Part shown: positions 46,523 to 53,882 of the stretch, piece after piece | Layout of the letters: each line of letters starts with the position of its first letter | Numbering within the stretch: the stretch's first letter is position 1 | Origin: JANMZR01 sp031383555 | GTDB taxonomy: Bacteria > Bacteroidota > Bacteroidia > Cytophagales > Spirosomataceae | Assembly: GCA_031383555.1 (NCBI GenBank) | Contig: JANMZR010000060.1 | Location: 9,523-73,522, forward strand | Reading direction: 5' to 3' | Length of the DNA stretch: 64,000 nt | Position numbers and translations under genes: made by a program | Notes under the pieces: generated by a model | What the model saw: the letters and a program-made list of their open reading frames with translations, nothing else | What the model was told of the DNA's origin: nothing | Databases searched by the model: none

Positions 46523-46846
46523 TTGGCTACAGAACAGAAAATTGTCGATTATATTATCGGCCAAATTGATATAAATCAGGTAAGCTTCAAGAAAATGTTT
46601 GGCGAATATGCCTTGTATTTCAATGAAAAGCTGTTTGCATTAGTTTGCGACAACAAACTTTTTATAAAACCAACTCAAGCAGGTAGGGAATTTATAGGCA
46701 GTGATTTAGTGGAAGTGGCACCATATCCCGGAGCAAAGACCAATTTTTTAATTGATGAAAAATTGGACAACCGTGACTGGTTGAAAAAATTGGTTAACAT
46801 TACCATAATTGAATTGCCAGAACCAAAGCCTAAGAAAAAGAAATAA
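46523..46846 (+). CDS. TfoX/Sxy N-terminal domain protein
   Basis: 107 residues starting at TTG 46523; no ATG is available before the conserved part. The domain reads VSFKKMFGEYALYFNEKLFALVCDNKLFIKP, the typical TfoX-N signature, and ends in a basic PKPKKKK tail. Full-length TfoX controls competence in Gammaproteobacteria, but standalone N-domain proteins are widespread and of unknown role. It opens a run of small cytoplasmic genes to 48100. Confidence 0.85.
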   Translation: MATEQKIVDYIIGQIDINQVSFKKMFGEYALYFNEKLFALVCDNKLFIKPTQAGREFIGSDLVEVAPYPGAKTNFLIDEKLDNRDWLKKLVNITIIELPEPKPKKKK

Positions 46847-46868
46847 CCAATAATAATTTTTTTATTTC

Positions 46869-46947
46869 AGCAAGGGCTAGGTGTCTCCTTTTAACCTGGC
46901 AGACCTTAACGAGGAATTGCCCGACCTATTTACCGGTCTCTTTTTTG
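46869..46947 (+). ncRNA. possible small structured RNA or terminator island
   Basis: A GC-richer island follows the TfoX gene: GGGCTAGGTGTCTCC, GGCA(GACCTTAACGAGGAAT)TGCC with an inner CCT/AGG pair, and a last hairpin GACC-N8-GGTC followed directly by TCTTTTTT. The last part is a plausible rho-independent terminator; the whole could be a short sRNA. No family recognised. Confidence 0.35.
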
Positions 46948-47031
46948 TTATATTAAAGTTAAATGTTAAATTAGTTCTAAAAATTTGCGCTATAAATTTA
47001 AGCTCGACGGCTCATTATCAAACTAATAGCA

Positions 47032-47424
47032 ATGAACATGGAAATTAAAGCCTATAATGATAGGCATGCCTCGGTATACAGGGAAATTTGTGACCAATTG
47101 GCAACAATTATTGACGGTGAACTGAGCGAGGCAGAAAGCAAAATTTGGCATGCTCATCCAGTTTGGTTTTTGGATGGTAACCCAATTGTTGGTTATAGCA
47201 AACAAAAAGCTGGTTTAAGACTCATGTTTTGGAGTGGTGCCGACTTTGAAGAAAATGATTTAAACATTCGAGGGGAAAAATTTAAGGATGCCTCCATTTT
47301 CTTTAATAATCCTGCTGAAATCGAAGAAATAAATTTGAAACGTTGGCTCAAAAAATCAAGAGAAATTCAATGGGATTATAAAAACGTTGTTAAAAGAAAG
47401 GGTATATTGGAACGATTAAAATGA
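47032..47424 (+). CDS. DUF1801 protein
   Basis: 130 residues, cytoplasmic. ESKIWHAHPVWFLDGNPIVGYSKQKAGLRLMFWSG is the core of the DUF1801 (YdhG-like) fold, related to frataxin-like small proteins. Function unknown. The start may be ATG 47032 or ATG 47038. The stop overlaps the next gene by four bases. Confidence 0.8.
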   Translation: MNMEIKAYNDRHASVYREICDQLATIIDGELSEAESKIWHAHPVWFLDGNPIVGYSKQKAGLRLMFWSGADFEENDLNIRGEKFKDASIFFNNPAEIEEINLKRWLKKSREIQWDYKNVVKRKGILERLK

Positions 47425-47741
47425 AAGCTCATTTAGAAAAAACACTACGGAAATGTAAAAAAGGCCATCAATTCTACAAAAGTAGTGATTGCCCCAGCTG
47501 TCCTATTTGTGAAGAAGCAAAAAAGCCAAAAGGTGGTTTTCTATCGTTGTTAACTGCACCTGCTAGACGTGCCTTTGAAAATGCTAACATTATGACATTG
47601 AAACAGCTTTCTAATTATTCCGAGAAAGAGATTTTAAAATTAAACGGTCTAGGCAAATCAACTTTACCAATATTAAAAAAAGAGCTTGAAAATTCAGAAC
47701 TTACATTTAACACAAGTCAAAACATTATAACTATTAAATGA
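47421..47741 (+). CDS. zinc-ribbon plus helix-hairpin-helix protein (RNAP alpha-CTD-like)
   Basis: 106 residues. CKKGHQFYKSSDCPSCPICEE holds cysteines arranged as a zinc ribbon (CxxC-x-xC). The second half, ARRAFENANIMTLKQLSNYS followed by EKEILKLNGLGKSTLPILKK, is the helix-hairpin-helix of the RNA polymerase alpha C-terminal domain. It could bind DNA or an RNA polymerase partner. It overlaps both neighbours by four bases, forming a coupled trio with the DUF1801 and DUF2200 genes. Confidence 0.8.
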   Translation: MKAHLEKTLRKCKKGHQFYKSSDCPSCPICEEAKKPKGGFLSLLTAPARRAFENANIMTLKQLSNYSEKEILKLNGLGKSTLPILKKELENSELTFNTSQNIITIK

Positions 47742-48100
47742 ACAATACAAGCCATCATGATGAACGATTTGCAAAAATGACTTTCGCCACAGTTTATCCA
47801 CTTTATATTGCAAAAGTTGAGAGAAAAGGAAGAACGAAAGAAGAATTGCATCAAGTAATTGAGTGGCTTACGGGTTATAATGGAAATAGGATTGAAGAGC
47901 TTATAGATGAAAAAGTGACTTTCGAAATGTTCTTTCAGCAAGCTTCATTAAATCCAAATGCTCAGCTCATTACTGGCTTAATTTGTGGTTATCGGATTGA
48001 GGAAATCAAAAATAAATTAACTCAACAAGTGAGGTATTTGGACAAATTAGTCGATGAACTTGCGAAGGGGCGCAAGATGGATAAGATTTTGAGGGTTTAA
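47738..48100 (+). CDS. DUF2200 protein
   Basis: 120 residues, cytoplasmic. RFAKMTFATVYPLYIAKVERKGRTKEELHQVIEWLTGY is the DUF2200 signature, and the rest is helical and ends in basic residues. Function unknown. It is the last gene of the trio and ends in a strong terminator. Confidence 0.82.
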   Translation: MNNTSHHDERFAKMTFATVYPLYIAKVERKGRTKEELHQVIEWLTGYNGNRIEELIDEKVTFEMFFQQASLNPNAQLITGLICGYRIEEIKNKLTQQVRYLDKLVDELAKGRKMDKILRV

Positions 48101-48118
48101 ATTAATTAAAAATAACAT

Positions 48119-48158
48119 AAAAAAGAGGTAGTTAAAATAAATTAACTACCTCTTTTTC
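48119..48158. terminator. bidirectional terminator after the DUF2200 gene
   Basis: A perfect 16-bp stem (A5GAGGTAGTTAA and complement) with a 6-base loop is flanked by A and T runs. It separates the DUF2200 gene from the convergent lipocalin-like gene. Confidence 0.85.
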
Positions 48159-48171
48159 AGTAAAATATAAT

Positions 48172-48564
48172 TTATTTCAATCTTTTGGCAGTGCAATCAA
48201 ACATATCCATCATTCTACCTTTTAAGTTATCGTCGTCCACTTTTTCGAACGGAATCGATAAGTCGTAACCAGCCGCTGAGAAGAATATTGTCACTTTTCC
48301 TTCTTCTTCTTCAACTTGTGACATTGGCTTTGTTTTAGTTGGGTCTTCTAAATCGGTCATATCAGCAATTAACTTTCCATCTTTTCGTGAAAATGTTACC
48401 GTCATTTTTGCATCACCTTGTGGCGTACCCAATATAACAACATCCCATTTTCCTACGAAAAATTCCGTTGATGAAGCTGTAACAGCAGGTGCAGCTGCTT
48501 GTGAATAACCTTGAAGGGCGATTCCAAAAAATAATACAATAATAATTAAGCTTACTTTTTTCAT
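48172..48564 (-). CDS. secreted small beta-barrel protein (lipocalin-like)
   Basis: 130 residues with a signal peptide (LIIIVLFFGIALQGYSQ). FFVGKWDVVILGTPQGDAKM is the common opening strand of lipocalin-like domains (GxW). Seven more predicted strands follow, with two acidic turns. No ligand residues can be picked. Related short secreted proteins are frequent in Bacteroidota. Confidence 0.72.
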   Translation of the reverse strand: MKKVSLIIIVLFFGIALQGYSQAAAPAVTASSTEFFVGKWDVVILGTPQGDAKMTVTFSRKDGKLIADMTDLEDPTKTKPMSQVEEEEGKVTIFFSAAGYDLSIPFEKVDDDNLKGRMMDMFDCTAKRLK

Positions 48565-48727
48565 TGTTGATTTTTGTTTTGTTTGTTTAAAAATTGATTA
48601 ATATTTGATTATTTTAATTTTTTTTATTCTGTGTAATTAAAATCTTTATGGAAAATATTGTTGAGGTTGATTGCATGGTCACATTCCTTCGTGTGGCTTA
48701 GTTGGCTTTTATTAGGGTCCAATTAAT
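48565..48727. other. short gap with nothing recognised
   Basis: The 163 bases between the lipocalin-like gene and the ThuA remnant are AT-rich with a small GC-richer patch (TGGTCACATTCCTTCG). No frame, hairpin or repeat stands out. Confidence 0.3.
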
Positions 48728-48945
48728 TCAATTTTCTACCAATTTTACAAAATTTTCGGCTTTCCAACTGGTTTCATCATGTTCCATTGAGGTATAATAT
48801 GATTTACCTTTTCCAATATTTTTATGCCAGGCCACTGCATGGTCATTCCCTATGCCGAAATTTTTATCTTTCGTAAAAAGTATATTTCCATTAGTAATTA
48901 CAGATTCCCCTTTGAAGAACAGGAAACGGAATAATTTTCAACAAA
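48728..48945 (-). pseudogene. C-terminal remnant of a ThuA-domain protein
   Basis: The reverse strand from about 48945 to the TGA at 48728 reads with no start: FFKGESVITNGNILFTKD, then NDHAVAWHKNIGKGKSYYTS and MEHDETSWKAENFVKLVEN. DHxxAWxxxxGKGxxYYTxxxH is the end of trehalose-utilisation ThuA-type proteins. A stop codon lies about seven codons upstream and the rest of the gene is missing. The Nudix/NrtR-type regulator next to it is divergent, so the pair may have been a sugar-utilisation locus. Confidence 0.62.
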
Positions 48946-49002
48946 TATAAAAAACAAAATTATTATTATCTAAAAAAAAGACAATATATTTTAATTTTAT
49001 TT

Positions 49003-49010
49003 TATCTTTG
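49003..49010 (+). promoter_or_regulatory. putative -7 box for the Nudix regulator
   Basis: TATCTTTG matches TAnnTTTG and covers the TTG that would start the longest frame at 49008. This favours ATG 49041 as the true start, 30 bases downstream. Confidence 0.4.
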
Positions 49011-49040
49011 AAAAATGACAATGAAAAAGTAGATTTAATA

Positions 49041-49778
49041 ATGGAAATAACACAAAATATTATCCAACAACTGTCAATCGACTGCGTAATTTTTGGTTAT
49101 AAAAACCAGGAACTAAAAGTATTGGTGCCACAATTGAAACTAAACCAACTTTATTGCACTTTGCCTGGTGGTTTCATTATGCAAAACGAAAGTATTGACG
49201 AATCAGCTCGAAGAATTTTAGAGGAGCGCACTGGCCTAAAAGACATTTATTTGGAGCAATATTATGTATTTGGCAATGCCACTCGGGCAAATACTGAGGT
49301 AGTTGAAAACCTTAAAAAAGCCAAAAATGAATTGAAAGGACTGGCTATTTTCGAAGATAATAATTTTGAATGGCTTGGGAAGCGATTCGTTTCTATAGGG
49401 TATTATGCATTGGTTGACATTGATAAAGTGAATCCCGTAAAAACTGATTTTGATGAATCAATCGATTGGTATAATGTAAATAGTTTGCCAAAAATGATAA
49501 TGGACCATAATGAAATGGTAGATTTTGCATTGGCCTCACTCCGACAAAACCTTGATAGTAAGCTCATTGGCTTTAATCTTTTGCCCGAAACTTTCACCAT
49601 GAATGAGGTACAAGAACTTTATGAAGCAGTTTATTATAAACCTTTTGCACGTAACAATTTTCAGAAAAAAATATTGGATATGAATGTGTTGGAGCGATTG
49701 GAAAAGAAATTCACTGGAGCGGCGAATAAGGCACCTTATTTGTATAGGTTTATAAAAAACCATACTTCAAATTTTTAA
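49041..49778 (+). CDS. Nudix-domain transcription regulator (NrtR family)
   Basis: 245 residues from ATG 49041. The Nudix-like domain shows LPGGFIMQNESIDESARRIL and EERTGLKDIYLEQYYVFG. It departs from the canonical GX5EX7REUXEEXGU box, so catalysis may be lost, as in NrtR regulators. The C-terminal part (TMNEVQELYEAVYYKPFARNNFQKKILDM) is the winged-helix DNA-binding domain. Bacteroidota homologues control sugar or NAD metabolism. The only divergent neighbour is a ThuA remnant. Confidence 0.88.
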   Translation: MEITQNIIQQLSIDCVIFGYKNQELKVLVPQLKLNQLYCTLPGGFIMQNESIDESARRILEERTGLKDIYLEQYYVFGNATRANTEVVENLKKAKNELKGLAIFEDNNFEWLGKRFVSIGYYALVDIDKVNPVKTDFDESIDWYNVNSLPKMIMDHNEMVDFALASLRQNLDSKLIGFNLLPETFTMNEVQELYEAVYYKPFARNNFQKKILDMNVLERLEKKFTGAANKAPYLYRFIKNHTSNF

Positions 49779-49879
49779 GTTCAAAGGCCAATTTATTCGT
49801 ATTTACATCATTTAAATATTTGTAAAGTTGCTTTATTCACTAAATTTGAATGCTGATTATTTTTATTAAACATTGGAAA

Positions 49880-50461
49880 ATGAATCCAAAAGTTGATTTT
49901 TATTTTGATAAAGCCAAAGCATGGCAAGAGGAAATTACGCAATTAAGGCGGATAGCACTAGAAATTGAACTTGTTGAAGAGTTGAAATGGGGCTGTCCAT
50001 GCTATACTTTTCAAAAAAATAATATAATATTAATACATGTATTTAAAGATTATTGTGCGTATTTGTTTTTTAAAGGGGCTTTGATAAATGATTATAACGG
50101 TTTATTAATCCAACAAACCGAAAATGTTCAGGCTGCCCGCCAGATTCGATTTACCAATGTGCAAGAAGTTTTGGAAAAAGAAACCCTTCTGAAGGCTTAT
50201 ATTTATGAAGCCATTGAAGTGGAAAAAGCTGGACTAAAAGTAGGTTTGAAAAAGGCAACAGAATTTAAAATCGCTGAAGAATTTCAAAAAAAATTAAACT
50301 AAATGCCCAAGTTGAAAACAGCTTTTGAGGCATTAACTCCTGGCCGGCAACGTGCTTATTTATTGCATTTTTCTCAACCCAAACAATCAAAAACTAGAAC
50401 AGAAAGGGTTGAAAATTGGATACAGTCCATTTTAAATGGTAAAGGTTTAACAGATTTGTAA
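49880..50461 (+). pseudogene. YdeI/OmdA-type DUF1801 protein with an in-frame stop
   Basis: From ATG 49880 the frame runs through DFYFDKAKAWQEEITQLRRI and LKWGCPCYTFQKNN to AEEFQKKLN, then meets TAA at 50300. It continues in the same frame as MPKLKTAFEALTPGRQRAYL, through SQPKQSKTRTERVENW to a TAA at 50459. The intact paralogue next door reads NKLDEFPNLKVAFEALTPSR at this place, so one nonsense change (GAA to TAA) splits the gene. The ATG straight after the stop could restart a 52-residue tail protein. It may still give a 140-residue product. Confidence 0.7.
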
Positions 50462-51082
50462 ATGACTACACTAGTTGATGAATACTTCACCGATGGCTGT
50501 GGGCGCTGCCCATTTGGCGGAACACCTGCCTGCAAAGTACATACTTGGTCACAGGAATTAGTAATGCTAAGAAAAATTATTTTATCCTGCGGGTTAATCG
50601 AGGAGTCAAAATGGGGCATGCCAACTTATACTTTTCAACAAAACAACGTGCTAATTTTAGCGGCTTTTAAGGAATATTGTTCAGTCAGTTTTTTTAAAGG
50701 TGCTTTATTGACTGATGAAAATGGCCTTTTGAGTAAAGCAGGTGAATATTCGCAGGCAGCTCGCCAATTTAAGTTTAGGAATATTCAAGATATTACTCCA
50801 ATTGAAGCAACTATAAAAGCATATATTTACGAAGCTATTGAACTAGAAAAAGCCGGCTTAAAAGTGGAATTCAAGAAAAATCCAGAGCCTATTCCTGAAG
50901 AATTTCAAAATAAATTAGATGAATTTCCCAATTTAAAAGTTGCATTTGAGGCTTTGACACCCAGCCGACAGAGAGGCTATATCCTACATTTTTCTCAGCC
51001 CAAACAATCGCAAACTCGTACTGCAAGGGTTGAAAAGTATATAGAACAAATTTTGAATGGCAAAAGCCTAAGTGAAGGGTAA
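50462..51082 (+). CDS. YdeI/OmdA-type DUF1801 protein, intact paralogue
   Basis: 206 residues. It starts on the base after the TAA of the broken copy. DGCGRCPFGGTPACKVHTW holds four cysteines/histidine in a possible zinc knuckle absent from the first copy. The DUF1801 domain then reads ESKWGMPTYTFQQNNVLILAAFKEYCSVSFFKGAL. The C-terminal YdeI part is FEALTPSRQRGYILHFSQPK. YdeI-type proteins are implicated in resistance to cationic peptides in Enterobacteria, but the role here is unknown. Confidence 0.8.
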   Translation: MTTLVDEYFTDGCGRCPFGGTPACKVHTWSQELVMLRKIILSCGLIEESKWGMPTYTFQQNNVLILAAFKEYCSVSFFKGALLTDENGLLSKAGEYSQAARQFKFRNIQDITPIEATIKAYIYEAIELEKAGLKVEFKKNPEPIPEEFQNKLDEFPNLKVAFEALTPSRQRGYILHFSQPKQSQTRTARVEKYIEQILNGKSLSEG

Positions 51083-51103
51083 ATATTATGAAAATTATTC
51101 AAA

Positions 51104-51661
51104 ATGGACTTAATTTTTTTCCCAACCCAATTAAAATTTAGAGAATGGTTGGAAAGCCACCATAGCTCGGAAACGGAACTTTTAGTTGGTTTTTATAAAG
51201 TTGGCAGCCAGAAACCTTCAATGACTTGGTCGCAATCGGTTAACCAAGCACTTTGTTTTGGCTGGATCGACGGTGTAAGAAGGTCAATTGGTAATGGTAG
51301 TTATTGTATACGTTTTACTCCTAGAAAGCAGAATAGTATTTGGAGCGATATCAATATAAAAAAAGTTGAAGAGCTTAAAAAATCGGGCCTAATGAGGCCA
51401 GAGGGACAAAAAGCATTCGATTTTAGAACTGAAAACAGTTCTAGAATATATTCCTATGAAAAAGAGCCAGTTTTACTTGATTCAAATTTTGAGCAACAAT
51501 TTAAAATTAACCAAATTGCTTGGGAGTTTTTTAATAACCAAGCTCCTTCTTACAAACGTGTAATGATACATTGGATAATGAATGCTAAGAGTGAAAAAAC
51601 GAGACTTTTGAGGCTTGAAAAAACCATTTTAATAAGTGAGCAACTAAAACGAATGCAATAA
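51104..51661 (+). CDS. YdeI/OmdA family protein (bacteriocin-protection type)
   Basis: 185 residues. FPTQLKFREWLESHHSSETELLVGFYKVG and QALCFGWIDGVRRSIGNGSYCIRFTPRKQNSIWS are the family landmarks. The last third has the OmdA motif around AWEFFNNQAPSYKRVMIHWIMNAK. Members are often called bacteriocin-protection proteins after work on YdeI/OmpD-associated proteins; their mechanism is unclear. It follows the YdeI paralogues on the same strand, 22 bases away. Confidence 0.85.
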   Translation: MDLIFFPTQLKFREWLESHHSSETELLVGFYKVGSQKPSMTWSQSVNQALCFGWIDGVRRSIGNGSYCIRFTPRKQNSIWSDINIKKVEELKKSGLMRPEGQKAFDFRTENSSRIYSYEKEPVLLDSNFEQQFKINQIAWEFFNNQAPSYKRVMIHWIMNAKSEKTRLLRLEKTILISEQLKRMQ

Positions 51662-51681
51662 AAAACCCAATTTATTATTAT

Positions 51682-51966
51682 ATGAAAATTGAAGAAAAAA
51701 TTCAGACGCTCCATCCTAACAGCAGTAAAACCAATAAAATTATTGTTTTAGAAAAATATGAAATTGTAAAAAAAGCAATGATTGAAATTTTGGAATTGGA
51801 AAGTTTATCACATACCGAATTGATGGAAAAGTTACACCTAAAAGTGCAGTTTACGTTAAAAGGTAATACGCAATGGTATGGCGAAACCGTGAAGTTAGAC
51901 CTTGAAGCAAGAGGAATTATTCAAAGAAATAAGGATAAGCCCCCAATATATAGTATTAATAAATAA
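51682..51966 (+). CDS. small winged-helix-like protein (DUF6958-like)
   Basis: 94 residues, cytoplasmic. KIIVLEKYEIVKKAMIEILE is followed by SHTELMEKLHLKVQ and NTQWYGETVKLDLEARGIIQ, a helix-turn-helix-wing succession. It could bind DNA or RNA; no partner is known. It is the last of the small-gene cluster and ends 49 bases before the convergent cysN. Confidence 0.6.
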   Translation: MKIEEKIQTLHPNSSKTNKIIVLEKYEIVKKAMIEILELESLSHTELMEKLHLKVQFTLKGNTQWYGETVKLDLEARGIIQRNKDKPPIYSINK

Positions 51967-52015
51967 AAATGATTCATTGAGTTTAAAGCAGGTAGTAAAA
52001 TTAATTTAACAGTTT

Positions 52016-53254
52016 TCAGACAACAAAACCTACTCCAACAGTTCCATTACTATCGTCAATCAATATAAAAGCACCATTAGCAGGGTTATATTCAAATTTA
52101 TCGGCAAAAATTGGCTTGGCAGTTTTTAGAGTGATTTCCCCAATTTCATTCAATTTCAATTCAGAAACAGTATCAATGGTTTCTTGTTTTACCACATCTT
52201 CCTTTTTATTGATACTGATAATTTTAGCTTTTGACTCGTTGATGCCGTGCTGTAAAGTATAATTTTTGCCAGCCACCAACGGATTTGAATCCATCCAGCA
52301 TATTTTGGCAGTGATTTCTTTTAAAGGCTCTAATGTTGATTTAGTTTTTACTAACATATTGCCTCGACTCACATCCACATCTCGCTCTAAAGTGATTACA
52401 ACTGATTCTCTTGCACCAGCTTTTTCTAGCTTTTCGCCAAATTTTTCAATGGTAGCTATTTTAGTTAATTGGTCTGTTGGCAATACTTTTATTTCGTCAC
52501 CAACTGAAAATGAACCAGATGCGATTTTTCCAGCATAGCCTCGATAGTCATGAAATTCGTCTGTTTTTGGGCGAACTACAAACTGAACTGGAAAGCGAGC
52601 TGGCTTTTTAGTTTCATCAAAAGTAGTGGCTTGGAGTTCATCCAACAAAGTTTTGCCATCGTACCAATTCATTTCTGTTGAAGGAACTGAAATATTTTGG
52701 CCATAAAGCGATGACATTGGGATAAAGGTAATCTCTTGCCCATCAAACGAAACTTTCGAGGCTAATTTTGATATTTCCGTTTTTATTTCATTGAATCTTG
52801 CTTCAGAATAGCCAACCAAATCCATTTTATTGATGCATACGATAACTTTAGGAATGCGTAGCATTGAAGCAATAAAAAAGTGGCGGAAAGTTTGCTCCAA
52901 AACGCCGTTTCTTGCATCCACTAATATCATGGAAACCTTAGTATTGGAGGCACCTGTTACCATGTTTCGGGTATATTCGAAATGGCCAGGGGTATCTGCA
53001 ATGATGTATTTTCGTGTTGGCGTGCTAAAATAAATATTGGCTACATCAATAGTAATACCTTGTTCACGCTCGGCAATAAGTCCGTCAGTTAAAAGGCTAA
53101 GGTCCAAAAAATCAAGTCCTTTACGTTTCGAGGCTGCTTCTAAAGCCTCAATCTTGTCTTTAGTAATCGACTTTGTTTCGTACAAAAGTCTGCCGATTAA
53201 AGTACTTTTTCCATCGTCAACGCTACCTGCAGTAGCAATTCTTAAAATATCCAT
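52016..53254 (-). CDS. cysN: sulfate adenylyltransferase subunit 1 (CysN)
   Basis: 412 residues. The EF-Tu-like G domain shows GSVDDGKSTLIGRLL, then DTPGHFEYTRNM and NKMDLVG. The two beta-barrel domains follow. There is no C-terminal CysC (APS kinase) domain, which fits the APS-type reductase in the same operon. With CysD it makes adenosine 5'-phosphosulfate, driven by GTP hydrolysis. It is the last gene of the operon and is separated from cysD by a toxin-antitoxin pair. Confidence 0.96.
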   Translation of the reverse strand: MDILRIATAGSVDDGKSTLIGRLLYETKSITKDKIEALEAASKRKGLDFLDLSLLTDGLIAEREQGITIDVANIYFSTPTRKYIIADTPGHFEYTRNMVTGASNTKVSMILVDARNGVLEQTFRHFFIASMLRIPKVIVCINKMDLVGYSEARFNEIKTEISKLASKVSFDGQEITFIPMSSLYGQNISVPSTEMNWYDGKTLLDELQATTFDETKKPARFPVQFVVRPKTDEFHDYRGYAGKIASGSFSVGDEIKVLPTDQLTKIATIEKFGEKLEKAGARESVVITLERDVDVSRGNMLVKTKSTLEPLKEITAKICWMDSNPLVAGKNYTLQHGINESKAKIISINKKEDVVKQETIDTVSELKLNEIGEITLKTAKPIFADKFEYNPANGAFILIDDSNGTVGVGFVV

Positions 53255-53300
53255 TGTCCCTTAGCCTATAATATGGGGTATTTTTAACGTTTTAATTTAT

Positions 53301-53555
53301 CTAATAATGATATCTACACTGCGCAATTAATATTGCCACATTTTCAATTTTATAAACCAACCGATGTTCTAGATTTATTCGCCTTGACCACCAACCTAAT
53401 AAATTATGCTTCAATGGCTCAGGTTGACCAATTCCATCAAATGGATTTCGCTCGATATCCTTAATTAATGTATTTATTTTTTTGAGAATTGATTTATCAG
53501 TGGTTTGCCAATAAAGGTATTCCTCCCATGCTTCATCAGAAAACACCTTTTTCAT
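53301..53555 (-). CDS. yoeB: YoeB-type mRNA-interferase toxin (RelE superfamily)
   Basis: 84 residues, exactly the YoeB length. DEAWEEYLYWQ, INTLIKDIERNPFDGIGQPEPLKHNL and GWWSRRINLEHRLVYKIE are family segments, and the C terminus CRYHY has the catalytic His83 and Tyr84 pair. YoeB cleaves mRNA on the ribosome when YefM is lost. It overlaps yefM by four bases. Confidence 0.94.
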   Translation of the reverse strand: MKKVFSDEAWEEYLYWQTTDKSILKKINTLIKDIERNPFDGIGQPEPLKHNLLGWWSRRINLEHRLVYKIENVAILIAQCRYHY

Positions 53556-53806
53556 TCATCAATCAATTGTTTTTCACTTCCTTTTCCTTGCTCTAGTTTT
53601 TCAATGCTATTCAATAATATAGTAGCATTTTTTGGGCTTTTTAACAAATAAAATGTTTCTTCCATGCTATCATAATCTGCTTTTGAAAGTACAACAATAT
53701 CTTCTCCCTTTGCTCTGGTTACCAGCAAAGGCGTATGTTGAGTATTTACCTTGTCAAAAAACATTTTTAAATCCTGCCTGAAATTCGAATAGCTTGTTGC
53801 CAGCAT
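53552..53806 (-). CDS. yefM: YefM-type antitoxin (Phd/YefM family)
   Basis: 84 residues. SYSNFRQDLKMFFDKVNTQH is the DNA-binding N terminus; LLVTRAKGEDIVVLSKADYDSMEET is the standard YefM core. The flexible C-terminal part (LEQGKGSEKQLIDE) would bind YoeB. A 24-base palindrome 39 bases upstream is the probable operator. The pair lies between cysD and cysN. Confidence 0.94.
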   Translation of the reverse strand: MLATSYSNFRQDLKMFFDKVNTQHTPLLVTRAKGEDIVVLSKADYDSMEETFYLLKSPKNATILLNSIEKLEQGKGSEKQLIDE

Positions 53807-53844
53807 AATTTTATTTTTTTCACAAATTTAAAATAAATAGTTCA

Positions 53845-53868
53845 TATTGTACAATATATTGTACAATA
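53845..53868. promoter_or_regulatory. YefM-YoeB operator palindrome
   Basis: TATTGTACAA-TATA-TTGTACAATA is a perfect 24-base palindrome. It holds two TGTACA cores 12 bases apart centre to centre. TGTACA is the core bound by E. coli YefM, and the 12-base spacing, as I recall, is also like that operator. It lies just before yefM. Confidence 0.75.
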
Positions 53869-53882
53869 ATTTTGAAAATTTA

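Noticed and set aside
49008..49040. TTG start for the Nudix regulator
   Set aside because: It coincides with the likely -7 promoter box and adds 11 non-conserved residues.
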